Source: Blumeriella jaapii (taxonomy: Eukaryota; Ascomycota; Leotiomycetes; Helotiales; Drepanopezizaceae). Taken from it: a stretch of DNA of 64,000 bases. How positions within the stretch are numbered: position 1 is the first letter of the stretch; each line of letters begins with the position of its first letter. Positions 1-11,400 of the stretch are shown here, piece after piece. A program made the translations under genes and the position numbers. The notes beneath the pieces are model-generated. The model was not told where the DNA came from. It worked only from the letters and a program-made list of their open reading frames with translations, and searched no databases. Where the stretch lies: assembly GCA_009599575.1 (NCBI GenBank), contig VWND01000067.1, positions 682,001-746,000 of the forward strand, given 5' to 3'.

Positions 1-1985
1 TCGTTGCTTTTATTTTTTTACGTTTTAATCGAGCTTTATAATCGCGCTAAAAACTTTAGGATCTGCTTTAAAATTTGCGTAGCCCAAATAAGCTTTAATA
101 CGCGTTTAAATAATTTTCGCAGTTTTTCGTCGAAATATAAATTAATTATTAAAATTAATTTCGAATACGTCGTAGTCCGAATTTTTAATAATAGCGAATC
201 GATTAGCAAAATCGATAACGTTAATTTTTTTTATAATTAAATCGTAATACGCCGCGTAATAGCGTATATAAAAATAGCAGAATTTGCCGTTTTTTTTAAC
301 GTTAACGTTATTCGTAAAAACGAAATTAAAAAATCGGAGTTTTTTAACGAAAAAAAATTCGAATAAAAACGGATTACCGTTTTTAAAAGTTTTTTTTATT
401 TATTTTAGCGTATTATATTTGCAATTTTCCGAAAAAAATTTAATTTAGTTTTCGTTCGAAGCAAAAAAAAAAAGCTAACGGATTTATTTGGTTTTTATAT
501 AAAAATATCGAAGTAAAATTTCTGAATCGTTTCGTCGTCGAAAGCGAAAGTTTTAAGCAAAATAATTTAATTTTATATTTTTTATATAATTTTTTTCGCG
601 ATAATTTCGATATTTTTTTTCAGGCTTTTTCGATCGAATCGTATAATAATCGAAATCTTAAACGCTTTTATTAAAATCTAAAATATTAACGATAATAATA
701 CGACGTTTTTAAACGTAGCAAACGTTTTTAATATTTGCGTATTTAATTTCGAAAAATCAGATTTAAAATCGTTTAAATCTTTTTTTTTCGGAATGCCGGC
801 GTTTTTTAAATTTGATTTCGTAAAATCGTCGCGTTTTTTATTAATTAATTTAAAGCTTGTAATTCGGCGTCGATTTCCGGCTGTTTTTATTCGCGGTGCT
901 TTTTTTGCTAGCGACGTAAATGGTTTTTTTTTTCAAACAAAAAAAGTTTCGAAAATATCGGCGCGCTTTTTTGCGTTTTTTGTTTTTATTTTTTCCGAAA
1001 TCGTTTTTATAAATATAATAGATTTTTTATATTCGAATAATCGATTGTTTGCCGTTACGCTTTTAATTTCGTTTTCGAATTCGTTTTCGATAATTAAAAA
1101 TAAAAATCGCCGAATTATTTTAACTGTTTTAAAAGTATTAATTATTATTGCGTATATTTTTTCGAATTAAACGAGAATAATATTAGCTTTTTCGTTTTTT
1201 TCGTCGTTGTAAATTTGAAATATCGGAATGGCGTCGTTTTTTTTTTTCGATATAAAAATGCCGTATTTGGCGACGCTTAGTTTTTTATTTTAAAAAAAAA
1301 TCAGATTTAAAATTTCGCAGCCGATTAAAACTTTTTTTAACGATTGCATAACGTCGTCGATCAGTTTGCAAACCGCTGTAAAAAAGCTTGTAAATCTGCG
1401 GGCTTTTAAATTATTAGCTTTTAAAATTTGCGTTTTAAAAATATAAGCGTTTAATATCCAAATTCTTTTTTTAATAAAAGTAATAATTTCGAAAAAGCGA
1501 GCGAAATGCCGAAATAAAATAACACCGGTAATTTTATTAAAAACGTATTTTTAAATATCTTTTTTTCGTTGATTTAATAAAAAGCGCAATATCCGATTTT
1601 TTTTTTTTTTTTTATTATTTCGAGCTTTTTTTGCTTCGGCGAAAGCTTTTAAAACGTTATCGTAATTCAGCAGAAATTTATCGTAATTAAAACTTTTGCG
1701 AATAAACTCAGCTTTAACGAATTTTTCGTAATCGAATAAAAATTCGTTAACGTTTTTAATTATTATATCGAATTGTTTTATAAATGTTTTTACGAAAGTT
1801 GTTTATTAATTTAAAATAGCGGCGTTGTATACTTGCTTAAATTCGAAAAAGTTGCGTATAATAATTCCGTTTTAAAATAAATTAAAAATAAATTTAACAG
1901 ATTTAACAACGCCTTATTTAAAAAACGATATAATATCGATAAGTTTATTAATTAAAAAAAGTATATTATATTTGTTAAAAAGTAA
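1..1985 (-). pseudogene. Unidentified coding remnant downstream of integrase, family A copy A1
   Basis: I do not recognise this protein. On the minus strand, long open stretches can be read between about 1985 and 1550, 1545 and 1300, 1250 and 900, and 900 and 700. The first includes the phrase LFDYEKFVKAEFIRKSF and a lysine-rich run (NNKKKKK) near 1590-1610. A later part contains APRIKTAGNRRRITSFKLIN near 850-900, which includes one of the 33-nt hairpin elements. The same region continues in A3 from about 60985 to 57578, giving about 3.4 kb in total. It lies on the coding strand of gag-pol, after a spacer. It could be an extra ORF of the retrotransposon or an older passenger shared by the copies. 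No catalytic motif was seen. Confidence 0.5.
889..921. repeat. 33-nt hairpin element, site h1 in A1
   Basis: Outer arms ATTCGCG and CGTAAAT (CGCGAAT in the A3 copy) enclose a T-rich centre. It is the most divergent of the five sites but keeps the 33-nt length, the ATTCGCGRTGC start and the coding phase (FTSLAKKAPRIK on the minus strand). Confidence 0.55.
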
Positions 1986-2450
1986 TTGAAAAAAAGTACG
2001 AGAATTGTAAAGTATTTGTATTCAAAAGTCACGGGAATCCGCATACTATTTTTCTAATAAATTATAATTATTTAAATAAGCATTCGTTCAGAATAACGAA
2101 AAAAATAAACAATACAGCAAATAGCAAACAATAAAATATATAAAAAATAGTTTTCGTAAAATATACAAGCGGTATAAATATATTAAATATGCGGCTCAAA
2201 TATATATAAAGCTTTTGTTTTAATAAACAAAAGTACAATCAAACAAAAAAAGTATAATAAATATTTTAAATAATATAAAAAAAAGTTTTAAAAATAAATA
2301 ATATATATAAAACGGAATAATTAAGTTGTATACAAGCAAGCAAAACAAAAATAATAAAATAATATATAATAAAAAAAAAACAATAAATAACAAAAACAAT
2401 AAAATAATTAATAAATAATTTTATAAGCACTTTTTTTCTTTTCGGTTATA
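1986..2450. other. AT-rich spacer between integrase tail and downstream remnant, A1
   Basis: This stretch is extremely A/T-rich, with many short runs of A and AATA-like words and no open frame of note on either strand. The same spacer is present in A2 (about 43700-44150) and A3 (about 60986-61440), so it belongs to the element. I see no LTR ends or inverted repeats that would mark it as a separate insertion. Confidence 0.6.
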
Positions 2451-3840
2451 AATGGAATTACGATTTGAATTATGGTTTTAGCAGCGGGGTTATCGTTCGG
2501 CTGTTTCCAAACCTTTCCAAAAAGTTTTTTTTTTTTAAAAATATAATCGCTTTAGTCGGAATCGTCGTCGAAATCGCTAAAATCGGAATTGGTTTTTAAA
2601 TCAAAATCTAGAAAATAAATTTGCTAATTCCTTTTGTAAAATCGCTTTAACCGGTTGGCGGCGAACGTTTTTTTTAGTTTTGTTTTATCGAATTTCGTAA
2701 GCTTATAATAGCTTTTATCCAATTCGGCTTCGTATATTTCGTAAAATCCGAGCTATTTATAATTAAATTTAATATCGGCCGATTTGTTAATAGCGCGCTG
2801 AACGTCGTAAATTAAAATTAAATTTCCTTTTTTAATTAACGTTTTTTTTAAAACCTTGGTTTTATTCCAAACTTTTTTAGCTGCTTTTTTATATCTTTTC
2901 TTTTTTAAAATTATCTTTTTTATATTTATATCGCGGTAGTTTAATTATTTAAATCTTATTACCAATAAGTTTGCTTTCGTTTTTATTTTAATTACGTTAT
3001 AAAACTTTTACATAAGCCATTTTGTTTCCAAAAGCAATCGAGCGTTTCTGCCGTATTAAATAAAAAATAAAATTATTTTAATAAAAGCGTATATGCATAT
3101 GCGTATAGCAAAAAGCATTTCCGAGAATTTTCGTAATCAACGCTTATAACCCTTTCGAATAGCTTTTAAAAAGCCGTCGAAAATATTCTTATAGCTTCGT
3201 TCAACGAATCCGTTGCTTTTCGAATTATAAGCTAAGATTTAAATACGCTAAATACCGTATTTTTTTATAAAAGTTTCGACAACGCTTTTGTTTTCGGATT
3301 TATTATCGACGTTTAATTTGCTAAATAAATTGTATCGATATATAACGTTTTTTTAAAAAAAATCGCTATAATTTCGGAAATAACGTTTCGAAAAAAAAAT
3401 TTTTCAAGTTATTTAAACAAATCGTCGATAGCGAATACGAAATACGTATGCCCGCGATCGATAATCGATACGCGTATAACGTCGAAATTAATCTTTTCCT
3501 AAATTCCAAAAAACTACGTCGGATATAATAAGTTTTTTTTTCGGCCAGGCTTTCGTTTTGAGCAAAAAATACAGCTTTTAACGAAAGCTTTACAATCTTC
3601 GAAATACTTTTTTTATTAAAAATCGTTTTTAATTCGGTAATAAATAATTTTAGCTTTTTTATAAAATATTTTTTCGTAGGCTTTTTTTATAACTCGAAAC
3701 TTATTTGCTTTATTATTTATTATTAAGCGTTTTTAATATATATTATTTTTTATTTTATACAGCTTTTTATCGGCTAAAATATAATCGAAAGCCTGGTTTT
3801 TAAATAATTTAAATTAATAATTTAGCACGTTAAATAATTT
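2451..3840 (-). pseudogene. Integrase and GPY/F-like C-terminus, family A copy A1
   Basis: The zinc-finger end of integrase is visible near 3560-3600 as YVKSC-like text read FVKSCIFCSKRKPGRKK, that is C-x2-C followed by KRKPGR. The core follows: FDVIRVSIIDRGHTYFVFAIDD near 3420-3510 (first Asp region), NKSENKSVVETFIKKYGI near 3260-3330 and YNSKSNGFVERSYKNIFDGF near 3180-3240, equivalent to the ENKG...NG-ER pattern of a fungal gypsy subgroup. A GPY/F-like module follows near 2650-2790 (QLGFYEIYEAELDKSYYKL and ANRLKRFYKRN), then an acidic Asp/Ser-rich tail near 2560. Stops interrupt every section, for example before FFGI and in the AYNSK stretch. It would have inserted element cDNA into chromosomes. 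Confidence 0.85.
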
Positions 3841-3955
3841 AAACAAAATAATTAAATAATATGCGATTAAATAAAAGTTTTCGATTTTATAATTATCGAT
3901 CAAAAGTTTATTTTCGTCGTTAATCGGCTTATTCCGATTGTTTTCGATTAAATTT

Positions 3956-3988
3956 ATTCGCGATGCCAGCCGAAATAATAACGCGAAT
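3956..3988. repeat. 33-nt hairpin element, site h2 in A1
   Basis: Arms ATTCGCGATGCCA and TAATAACGCGAAT flank the loop GCCGAAA. On the minus strand it encodes FALLFRLASRI in the RNase H-integrase linker. It starts exactly 63 nt before the next copy. Confidence 0.75.
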
Positions 3989-4018
3989 GCTTTTTCGGCC
4001 CGAAAATCGGTATTTTTT

Positions 4019-4051
4019 ACTCGCGGTGCCAACCGAAATAGCAACGCGAAT
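4019..4051. repeat. 33-nt hairpin element, site h3 in A1
   Basis: Arms ACTCGCGGTGCCA and TAGCAACGCGAAT flank the loop ACCGAAA. On the minus strand it encodes FALLFRLAPRV, 21 codons from site h2 and in the same phase. Confidence 0.75.
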
Positions 4052-5961
4052 AGTTTTGGTTTTATAAAATCCAAAACGCAAATAGCGAAGCAGCCGATTT
4101 CGTTAGCGATTTACTCGTCGATATTTTATTCGCTTTATTCAGCGAAATTAAACGGATAAAAGCGCTTTCGTCTGGAAAGATCGTTTGCCGTTATATTAAT
4201 TATTTTTTTAATATATTTAACTTCGAAATTTATAAATCGCATCCAAGCTATTTAATTAATAATAAGCGCTCTTGGTAAATCACTGGCTTTTTTATTTAAT
4301 TAGTCGACAAAAACTTTTGCGTTTATTTTTAAAATAAAATACACGCCGTATAATTCGCTTTTTATTTTTTTTATTATTTTAAAAGCGCTTCGACATTTCC
4401 GTTTAATAATATCGTAGCGTATTTTCGCGAAAAATCATAAATCGTTCTCGAATCGTAAAAAATGCCGTTTTTTGTTTTCGTCGATTTGTTGCAATACAGC
4501 TTTTTAACCGAAAATACTAGCGTCGATAATCAAAATGATTTCTTTTGCGTTTGAGTTATAATCGATCCGCATAAGCGATAAAACCGATAAAAAGTCGTTT
4601 TTAAAAACTTTTATAATTTTGCTTTGCTTTTTTTTCTAAACGAAATCGACTTTTTTTTTTATCGTGGCGTAAATAAATACAGCTTTTTAAAAAAAGTTTT
4701 TGATTTAATTACGGTAATAAATCATAACGCTAATAAAAGCTTTAGCTTCGGTAATATTTTTACATCTTTTTTATTCGCAAATTTTTTTCATTTTTTTTCG
4801 TTAAAAATAGCGGCTAACGCTATCAGTTATATAACCAACGATATCTATTTCGAATATGCAAAATTTTGATCGAAGGCTAATAATAGCTTTGGCTTTTTCG
4901 AAACAAACCATAACTTTATCGATATTTTAAATATATATTATATAACGTCGAATTTTAAAAAAAATCTTTTTATTATTATAATATAATCTGAAGCCTTTTA
5001 TTCCGACGTCGTCAACGTAAAAAAAAGCAATATTAAAAATGCAAATTATAAAAATTTTATATACGACTTTTACGAATTATGCGACTGAATTAATGGCTTC
5101 TATAAATATTTTTGTTATGCGTAATAAACCGATTGGAATTTAAATTGCCGTTATATTTCGAAATCGTAAATCAAATATCAAATAATCGTAGCCGGAAAAT
5201 AAATCGAAAAGGAAAGCGATCGTTAGTTTTGCGAATTCGTTTAAAAATTAATCGACGTTAAATAGCACGTTAGCGTTTCGTATCGTTACTTTGTTTATTT
5301 CGACGATTGCGATAATAAATCTGTAAATGCTTTTTTTTTTTTTCGTAATAATAAACTATTTGTTTTTGTAAAAGCCGTAGCAGAATTCGAAAATCTTTTG
5401 TTTAATTCGTTTTTTTAATATTTCGATTATTTTATTCTAAAAAATTTTAAAAACTAAAAAAGTCTTTTTTTGCCAAGCTTCGTAAAACACGGTTTTAATA
5501 TCGATATAAAGCGTAACGTTAAAGCTAAATTGGCCTATTTCGGTAAAATCGAAAGTTATAATTTTTTTTCGGTTGCGTAAAATTTCGTATAAAACCTTTT
5601 TTTTTTTTAACAAAAATTAAATTCCGATTACTAAATTATCAAATCGTTTTAAATAAATCGGCTGCCAGGTAATAAGCTGGAAAATCGGCCGGTAATAAAT
5701 CCTTCGAATTCGCCAGTAATTAATTAAAATGGTTTTATTATTTTATTTTTTTCAAATTAATTATTTATTTTTTCGGAAATATTTCCACCGGATTCGCTAA
5801 AATTTACGGATCGTATTTTATTAGCTTTGCGTTTATAAAAAATGCTAATATTAATACAAAAAGGTAAAGTATATAAATCGGATTTGTCTAATACGAAAAC
5901 GAAATCTTCGGAACTTTTATTTCCGAATTAATAGCCAAAAATGTTAATATTGGCTAATTTT

Positions 5962-5994
5962 ATTCGCGGTGCCATTTCGATTAATAACGTAAAT
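5962..5994. repeat. 33-nt hairpin element, site h4 in A1
   Basis: Arms ATTCGCGGTGCCA and TAATAACGTAAAT flank the loop TTTCGAT. On the minus strand it encodes FTLLIEMAPRI between protease and RT. Six further bases on each side (GGCTAA and TTAGCC) are also inverted. Confidence 0.7.
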
Positions 5995-6099
5995 ACTTTT
6001 AGCCGAATATTTTCCAGGTTTTGTTATAACCTAGCGTTTATCCTGAAATCAAAGCCGGCTATTCGTTTCCCGATAAAACGTCGATTAAAAATATTTTAT

Positions 6100-6420
6100 C
6101 GCCGGCGACGATAATTTAGCTTTGAAAAAATCGGTTTTAATTCTAGAAAAAAAATTTTATTTGACCGTTTTTAATATATTTAAAACTGACGAAGCTTTTC
6201 AAAATCCAAAGCATTTTAAAAATAATAAAATAAAAGTATTTTTTTATTATTAAAAAGTTTTTATAAATAATAATATTTTCAACGTCGATTTTTATATTCC
6301 GTACAATCCTATCAAACTTAATCGTGTTTTTATTAATAATAGTATAAATCATTCGCTTATCGGTGATAATCGAAACACTATTAGCTTCGGCTGTTTCTTG
6401 GTTCATGCAATTAACTTCGG
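6100..6420 (-). pseudogene. Retropepsin-like protease region, family A copy A1
   Basis: An 87-codon open stretch (6143-6406) contains VENIIIYKNFLIIKKY followed by FKMLWILKSFVSFKY, which corresponds to the second half of a retropepsin (hydrophobic strand, then a GMPWL-like turn with Gly lost). The match in A2 (53854-54120) is almost the same protein, showing the frame was real before RIP. The N-terminal catalytic Asp motif is not clearly readable. It lies between gag and RT, as expected for a Gag-Pol polyprotein protease. Confidence 0.65.
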
Positions 6421-6523
6421 TTTTATTATCGAATAAAACGAGAACGATCGTACTTTTTTTAAATATAATTTTTATTTTTAGCGCTTTTATAGCCGTGTAA
6501 AAGCAGTTTCGTCGTTTTAACTT

Positions 6524-8574
6524 TTAGGTTTTTATAACAAAAGCCAAAAGACTGATTTTTTCCGAAAATTCCTTTTTATCGGCTAAATTAATTGCGATAT
6601 TGTAAAATTTTTTCTGATCTTTTTTCAATTCGAAATCGTTTTTTTTTTTTCTAATAATTTTAATTTTTTCGTTTTTTTTTAATACAAAAATTTGTTTGTT
6701 AATAATTTTATCGAATTTTTCTTTTGTATTAAATAAATCGCTGAATTTCAATTTAATTTTTTGTTTTATAATTTTTTTAATAGCTTCGTCGACAGCTTCG
6801 AAACTAATATATTTGTCGATCCATTTTTCGCTTCGCATTAATAGTAGGCGCTTAAAAGCTGGTACTTTTTGAATAATTTGAATCGAAATATCGGTGTCGA
6901 TATTTTTTATATCGTCGTTAATTTCTTTTATTATAAGCGTTTTTTTAATAGCTTTATCGGTTCCTTTTCGAATTTCAAAATCTTTTTTTTTTTCGATTTT
7001 AACGTTTTTTTTCATATCAATTGGTTTAGCGAATAAAACAGAAGCATTTTGCTTTTTTGTGATTCGCTAGCTTAATTATACAGCTATAATATTTGCAAAA
7101 GCGATAATTATATTGGCAATATATATATTTGTTTTTTATTTATATATTTAAATTCTATTTACACTTAGGATAAAAGTTTTTTCCTTAATTAATACGCTTT
7201 CGGAAATGTTTTTTCTTTTACTAATAAAAATCGTTTTTGCATTCTTCCTGTTTTCCAAACAATCGTTTCATTCCGTATTTTTCATTTTTAAACGAATAAT
7301 ATTCAATCAGCTTTAATTCTTAGCTTTATTAAAAAAACTTATTTCTGCTTTCGTTGATTCGAAACAAATCGCTCTATATTTGTTAATATAACAAATACTA
7401 TTATTTACGCAGAAATTAAATATTTTGCATTCAAAGCGAATATAGGATTTTTCGTAATAAATTTCTCTGTTATTACAAAATTCACACTTAAAACTACGAG
7501 GTTTGTTTTAATAATTACTTTTATTATTTTAATAGCCGCGATTTTGATTTCCGCGTTGGTTTTCTTTTCTCCCCTGATAATCGTTATTATAATTAATATT
7601 TCGCTGATTTTAATCGTTAGCACGGGAAAGTTGCCATTAGACAGCTATTACTCTTACGATAATTTGGCGAAGCTGATCGCTTCGCGCATTTTAAAAAAAA
7701 TAATTGTTATAAAAACCATTTAATCGTTTTCATTATCCGAATTAACGTAAAAAAGTTTTTTCTGCTATTGCATAAAACCTTCGATTTTGCTTTGAAGTTT
7801 TTAAATTTTAATATCGGTAAATTTTAATACGAAAATTTCGATATTTTTATTAAGCTTTTCCAAACCTATAAATTCTGCAAAACGATTAAATAATATAATA
7901 ATTAGTTGTTTTTTGGCAATCTCGGTAACTTTTAATAGTTGGGCATGTTTCTGCATTAAAGCTTCCACGTCTTTTTTGTAAATAAGAAAAAAAAATTCCT
8001 TTTGGTCTATAGCTTTAATAATACGTTCGTTTTGGTTTTATTTAAAAACGAATTTTATAAATTTGAAATATTAATCGAAAGTTTCAAAATTTTATTTATT
8101 AATTTTAAAATGCTTAATAGTTTTGTTGCGAATGCTAATTAAAAGATCAAATAAAAACAATTTTCTTTGCTTAACTTCGCTTAAAACCTTTTTATTAACG
8201 AAAACGTCAGAAACTTTCGTATAAATACGATAATAAGCCTTAAGTTTTTTAGCTTAGCGAGTTGTTATAACAAACTGTTTAAAAAAAGCGATAGTATCGC
8301 GAATTTGCTAGCGATCGTAATTTCGGAATTCCGATTTCAAAGCTTTAATTAATTTACGCCAGTTTCGAGCCCTAATAGTTTTCCATTTATTTATCGATTT
8401 AATAATATCTTTGATAATTAAGTTATAATAGCGAAAGAGTTTATCGAATATCTCGGTCTTAAAAACTCCGAAATCCTTATAAGTTTTTTTATATTTCTCG
8501 ATAAAATCGGTAACGTTAGCGCTATTAAATAAAAATGTATTAAAAGAGCCAGGGAAAGGCATACGGCTTCGCAT
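6524..8574 (-). pseudogene. Gag, family A copy A1
   Basis: The N-terminal part (8574 to 8308) reads MPFPGSFNTFLFNSANVTD, then FIEKYKKTYKDFGV, RYYNLIIKDIIKSI and NWRKLIKALKSEFRNYD. This matches the capsid start of fungal gypsy Gag, with its FxGxNVTxFLExYE pattern and helical follow-on. A zinc-knuckle region follows near 7420-7500 (FKCEFCNNREIYYEKSY), preceded by an RGN/N-rich linker. The C-terminal part (7015-6524) is a 163-codon lysine-rich open stretch with FKRLLLMRSEKWIDKYI. The high Lys and Asn content is partly a RIP effect. Gag would form the particle shell and bind RNA. The start at 8574 is chosen because the Gag similarity begins there. Confidence 0.75.
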
Positions 8575-9345
8575 AAAAAAACGAAAAGCGTCGTTATCTA
8601 TAATATTAGCGAAAGTGTTAATAGAATTTGAATTAAATAAATAAGTGTTTTCTGAAATTGCAGATTAAAAATCTTTAATATAAAAAAAATCGTTTTTAAT
8701 AAAGGAGCTATTAAAAAAGTTTTTATGTTTTCTAAAAAAATTAAATAAAATAAGATTGCGTCCAAATATTTAAATAATATATTAAAAAATTTGTTTTTCG
8801 GTAAATTAATTAAATTAATATAATATTATTATATAATCCACGGTCTCGATATTCCGTGGCTCAGGCCAATATACGTATAGCCATCTTTTTACTATTTTTA
8901 ATAAAAAGCCGCAAATTGTAATTGCTATAATTATAAAGCGTAAAATCAGAAGGTTGAGTTTTCGCCAGGCGTTTAACCAAAAGAAATCTAATTCAAAAAA
9001 GCCGAGCGCAGCGGTCGAAGCGTACGAACTAATATTCGATTTATTATTTTTAAATAAAAAAGCGACTTTCGCATTTTAAATTTCGTACGATTCAGAATTG
9101 CCTGATCGTAATTTCAAACGTTTTTAAAATATATTGCATTTTTGTAATTTAATAATTATGCGCAAAATAAAAAAAGCTATTAAAAATCCTTCATATAATA
9201 CAACTGCGAATAACACTACATAAAAGGTTTTTTAAGCCGTAGTAGCGAAATATCGAAATCGATTTTAATTGTAAATTTAAAAAATACATCGGCGGATATA
9301 TAAAAACGAAGCATCGAAGTTTAAATCCTTACGTAGATTATCAAA
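8575..9345 (-). other. 5' leader of family A copy A1
   Basis: This is the untranslated stretch between the 5' LTR and gag. It contains an inverted repeat at 8838-8859 that is also kept in A2. No tRNA primer-binding site starting with TGG was recognised just inside the LTR; the sequence there reads TTTGATAATCTACG on the element strand. Confidence 0.6.
8838..8859. repeat. Inverted repeat CCACGG-N10-CCGTGG in family A leader (A1)
   Basis: Six-base perfect arms flank TCTCGATATT. The same hairpin at 56545-56566 in A2 has one loop change and intact arms, although the surroundings differ at many RIP sites. Its position about 500 bp inside the 5' LTR fits an RNA packaging or dimerisation stem-loop, which is inference. 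Confidence 0.6.
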
Positions 9346-9612
9346 TATAAAAATAGGTAGGAAAACCAAACTAATACGGCCATATATCGGTAAGTAAAAT
9401 AGTCTAGGAAATCCCTAGAAAAGACTGAAAAAAGGAAAAAAAGAATAAATAAAAATATAAATTGGATTGCGTGCCTATAATACTATTTAAAAGAATGCTT
9501 TGCTTTTATACTTGTTAAAAATAGTCAGTGGCAGGGGGTTTCGAAGGGGTCCATGCCTCGACCATAGCTAAAACTACCAGCTTCCATTAATACAAGGTAT
9601 CACCGTTTTACA
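9346..9612 (-). repeat. 5' LTR of A1 (267 bp)
   Basis: On the plus strand it begins TATAAAAATAGGTAGG (TGTAAAAATA in A2) and ends CCGTTTTACA, so on the element strand it is TGTAAAACGG...ACA. It aligns with 57052-57318 and 57319-57577. Parts such as GGGTCCATGCCTCGACC remain GC-rich compared with the element interior. Confidence 0.85.
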
Positions 9613-10280
9613 ATACGCATTTCGAAAAAATAATACAATTACGCGGTATAAAACGTTTTAGCCACGGTTCCGAAGCTATTCGGCGACGTTTTATTATTTA
9701 AAACATATAAAAAACGAAGTTTTTATTTAAATTAAAATTAAGCCGATTAATACGCGCTTTTTTCGATACGAAACGAATTTAATTACAAATCAAAAAATCT
9801 AAATTTTTTTTTTTTATAATTAATTAAAAGCTTTACTTTTTTCGGCGTTAGCGCTTAAGCCAAGCTTATCGATAAAAAACCGGCTATACTTCGCCACGAT
9901 TTTAAATGCCAAAGCTTTTGCAATTTATTAATTTATATCCGATACGCTCGCTGCAATTATTATAACAACCGAATACAAAACTACGATAGCCCGATTGGCT
10001 TTAATTGCAAAGCAATTTTATAATACGCGAACTGTTATAAATTATACGTTGCGAATTACTTACGCTATTTTACGGCTTTTCGCCGCGTAAATAATAAAAT
10101 AATACGATCAATTAAAAAAAAACTAAAAGCTGTTCGGCGATTAGAAAAAGCGGCCTATTCGATCGCGATTATTTTTATTATTAAAGCTTTTATTTTTCCA
10201 AATAATAATAATCCGGCTATTAATAACGCGGGCCGAAAAAAAAAACGCGGAAACGCCGTAACGGCATACGAATAAAAAAC
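9613..10280 (+). pseudogene. LINE ORF1 C-terminal part with zinc-knuckle remnants
   Basis: Near 9890-10080 the frame reads HDFKCQSFCNLLIYIRYA, then RCNYYNNRIQNYDSP, FNCKAILYYANCYKLYV and ANYLRYF. The spacing of Cys and of Tyr and Phe that probably replace Cys fits two or three CCHC knuckles as in LINE ORF1 proteins, with TGC/TGT to TAC/TAT changes expected from RIP. A basic tail (NNAGRKKKRGNAVTAYE) ends at a stop near 10278. The start lies beyond the A1 junction. ORF1 proteins bind the LINE RNA. Confidence 0.65.
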
Positions 10281-10619
10281 CACCGCGCTTTTAATTATTA
10301 TTTTCGCTACGGCGGCAACGTTAAACGTGACTTTTTCGGATCGCTTAATTCGAAGTTTAACTTTAAAACAATCGCTAAATATCTAGCATTTTGACCGAAA
10401 AGCATATTCGATTTTCGACGATACGGCTTTTATAGCTTTTTCGCAAAATACGTTTTTTTTTACTTCGTTAAAAGCAATTTATTCGTTTTTATCGGATTAA
10501 TTACGAAATAAATTTTAAGCTTTCGCAAACGAATTAAAAAAAAAAAATATTCATATTAATATTTTTATTTTTTAATAATAAAATACTTTTATAAGCAACG
10601 CGAAAAATTTCGCAACCGA

Positions 10620-11400
10620 AAGTTTAAAATAAATTTTAATATTTATTAAGCAAATATTTAAAAAAAACAACCGAAGCATATTACGCTTTTGCATTTATAC
10701 GATGCAAAACGCATAAACGTAATTTGCGTATAAAAACCTTAAAACGCTCCGGAAATTAAAATACAAAACTATTCGTTATACGATTTATATACACCGATCG
10801 ATTTATAAAACGAAACCGAAAAGAAAATTTTCGAGCGAATACGTTTTAAAATGCTAATTTATATCCGAAAAAGCGCAGAACTTAATTTATAATAACGACG
10901 ATTAATTAATAGCAAAAACGTGTTTTAATTAAACGTAAATATATATTTTATTTTTAACGTATATAAACAAAATTATACCCAATAAATATTAAACTACGTA
11001 ATATATTTCGAATTATTTCTTAATTGCATAATAAACGGCGATTTTAATATTCGATACGATACTTTTAAGCCGGAATCGAATACAGCAAGAAATAAAAAAC
11101 ATTTCGCGAACTAGATTATTTTTTCGGACATAGATTTTATCGGCGCCGTTAGCGAATCTATTTATAATAAAAAACACGTTTAAATCTTACTTTTTCGAAT
11201 ATATTTAATTCGATTATTACGATACGACACGATATGCACAACGGCTTAAATCACAAAACTTAAATAACGATTTTTTTTAGCAAAAAAAAAATATTCGTAA
11301 TTTAAATATATTACAAAATATCCGATTTAAAATTCGGCAAATTCGTAAACCTGATGCGCGTAAAAATCAATCGATTTGCGAATCTCGTTATATTATTAAT
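10620..11400 (+). pseudogene. LINE ORF2 apurinic-type endonuclease domain
   Basis: Readable blocks in order are INVICV-KP-NAPEIKIQNY near 10710-10770, IYIRKSAELNL near 10855-10890, INGDFNIRYDTF near 11035-11070 and FSDIDFIGAVSESIYNKKHV near 11120-11180. These match the IQEPW, Y-P and GDFN blocks of the APE-type endonuclease of I/Tad-group LINEs, which nicks target DNA to start reverse transcription. Many stops interrupt the frame. Between about 11400 and 12000 the same strand still gives ORF2-like text, but I could not assign a domain. Confidence 0.75.

Larger units (their letters stand above)
3841..5930 (-). pseudogene. Reverse transcriptase and RNase H, family A copy A1
   Basis: The RT active site reads FYVDDVGIKGFRLYYNN near 4980-5030, followed by NIDKVMVCFEKAKAIIS and FEIDIVGYITDS near 4830-4930. 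This arrangement, a YVDD box and a downstream ERAGATIS-like block, marks a fungal gypsy lineage. RNase H follows: DSRTIYDFSRKY near 4430 and IAWMRFINFEVKYIKKIIN near 4190-4250, leading to NDLSR, the usual RNase H end. The linker to integrase (3814-4074) holds two copies of a 33-nt hairpin element, giving a repeated peptide ALLFRLAxR. RT and RNase H made the DNA copy of the element RNA. Frame breaks and stops are frequent. Confidence 0.85.
1..9612 (-). mobile_element. Family A gypsy-type LTR retrotransposon, copy A1 (left end outside window)
   Basis: Reads right to left: 5' LTR at 9346-9612, then leader, gag, protease, RT, RNase H, integrase, a short AT-rich spacer and a further coding remnant that runs off the left edge. 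The order protease-RT-RNase H-integrase is Ty3/gypsy. Copies A2 and A3 align to it over their length, and A3 shows that about 1.4 kb plus an LTR are missing to the left, for a full element near 11.3 kb. All frames carry many stops of RIP type. The right end sits directly against the LINE ORF1 remnant, so A1 most likely inserted into the LINE. The five bases after the LTR are ATACG; the matching left TSD lies outside the window and cannot be checked. Confidence 0.88.

Noticed and set aside
793..1170. Plus-strand open stretch of 125 codons
   Set aside because: It is antisense to the family A downstream remnant and rich in Phe and Ile as expected from AT-rich antisense. The A3 copy is truncated at a different place.
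3956..4051. CRISPR-like spacing of short repeats
   Set aside because: There are only two units here, both coding and shared by all A copies with the same spacer text. No array or cas gene is present, and the setting is eukaryotic.
9320..9350. tRNA primer-binding site next to the family A 5' LTR
   Set aside because: No TGG-starting complement of a tRNA 3' end was seen here, nor next to the LTRs of E, F and G. RIP damage or another priming mode could explain it, so none was annotated.
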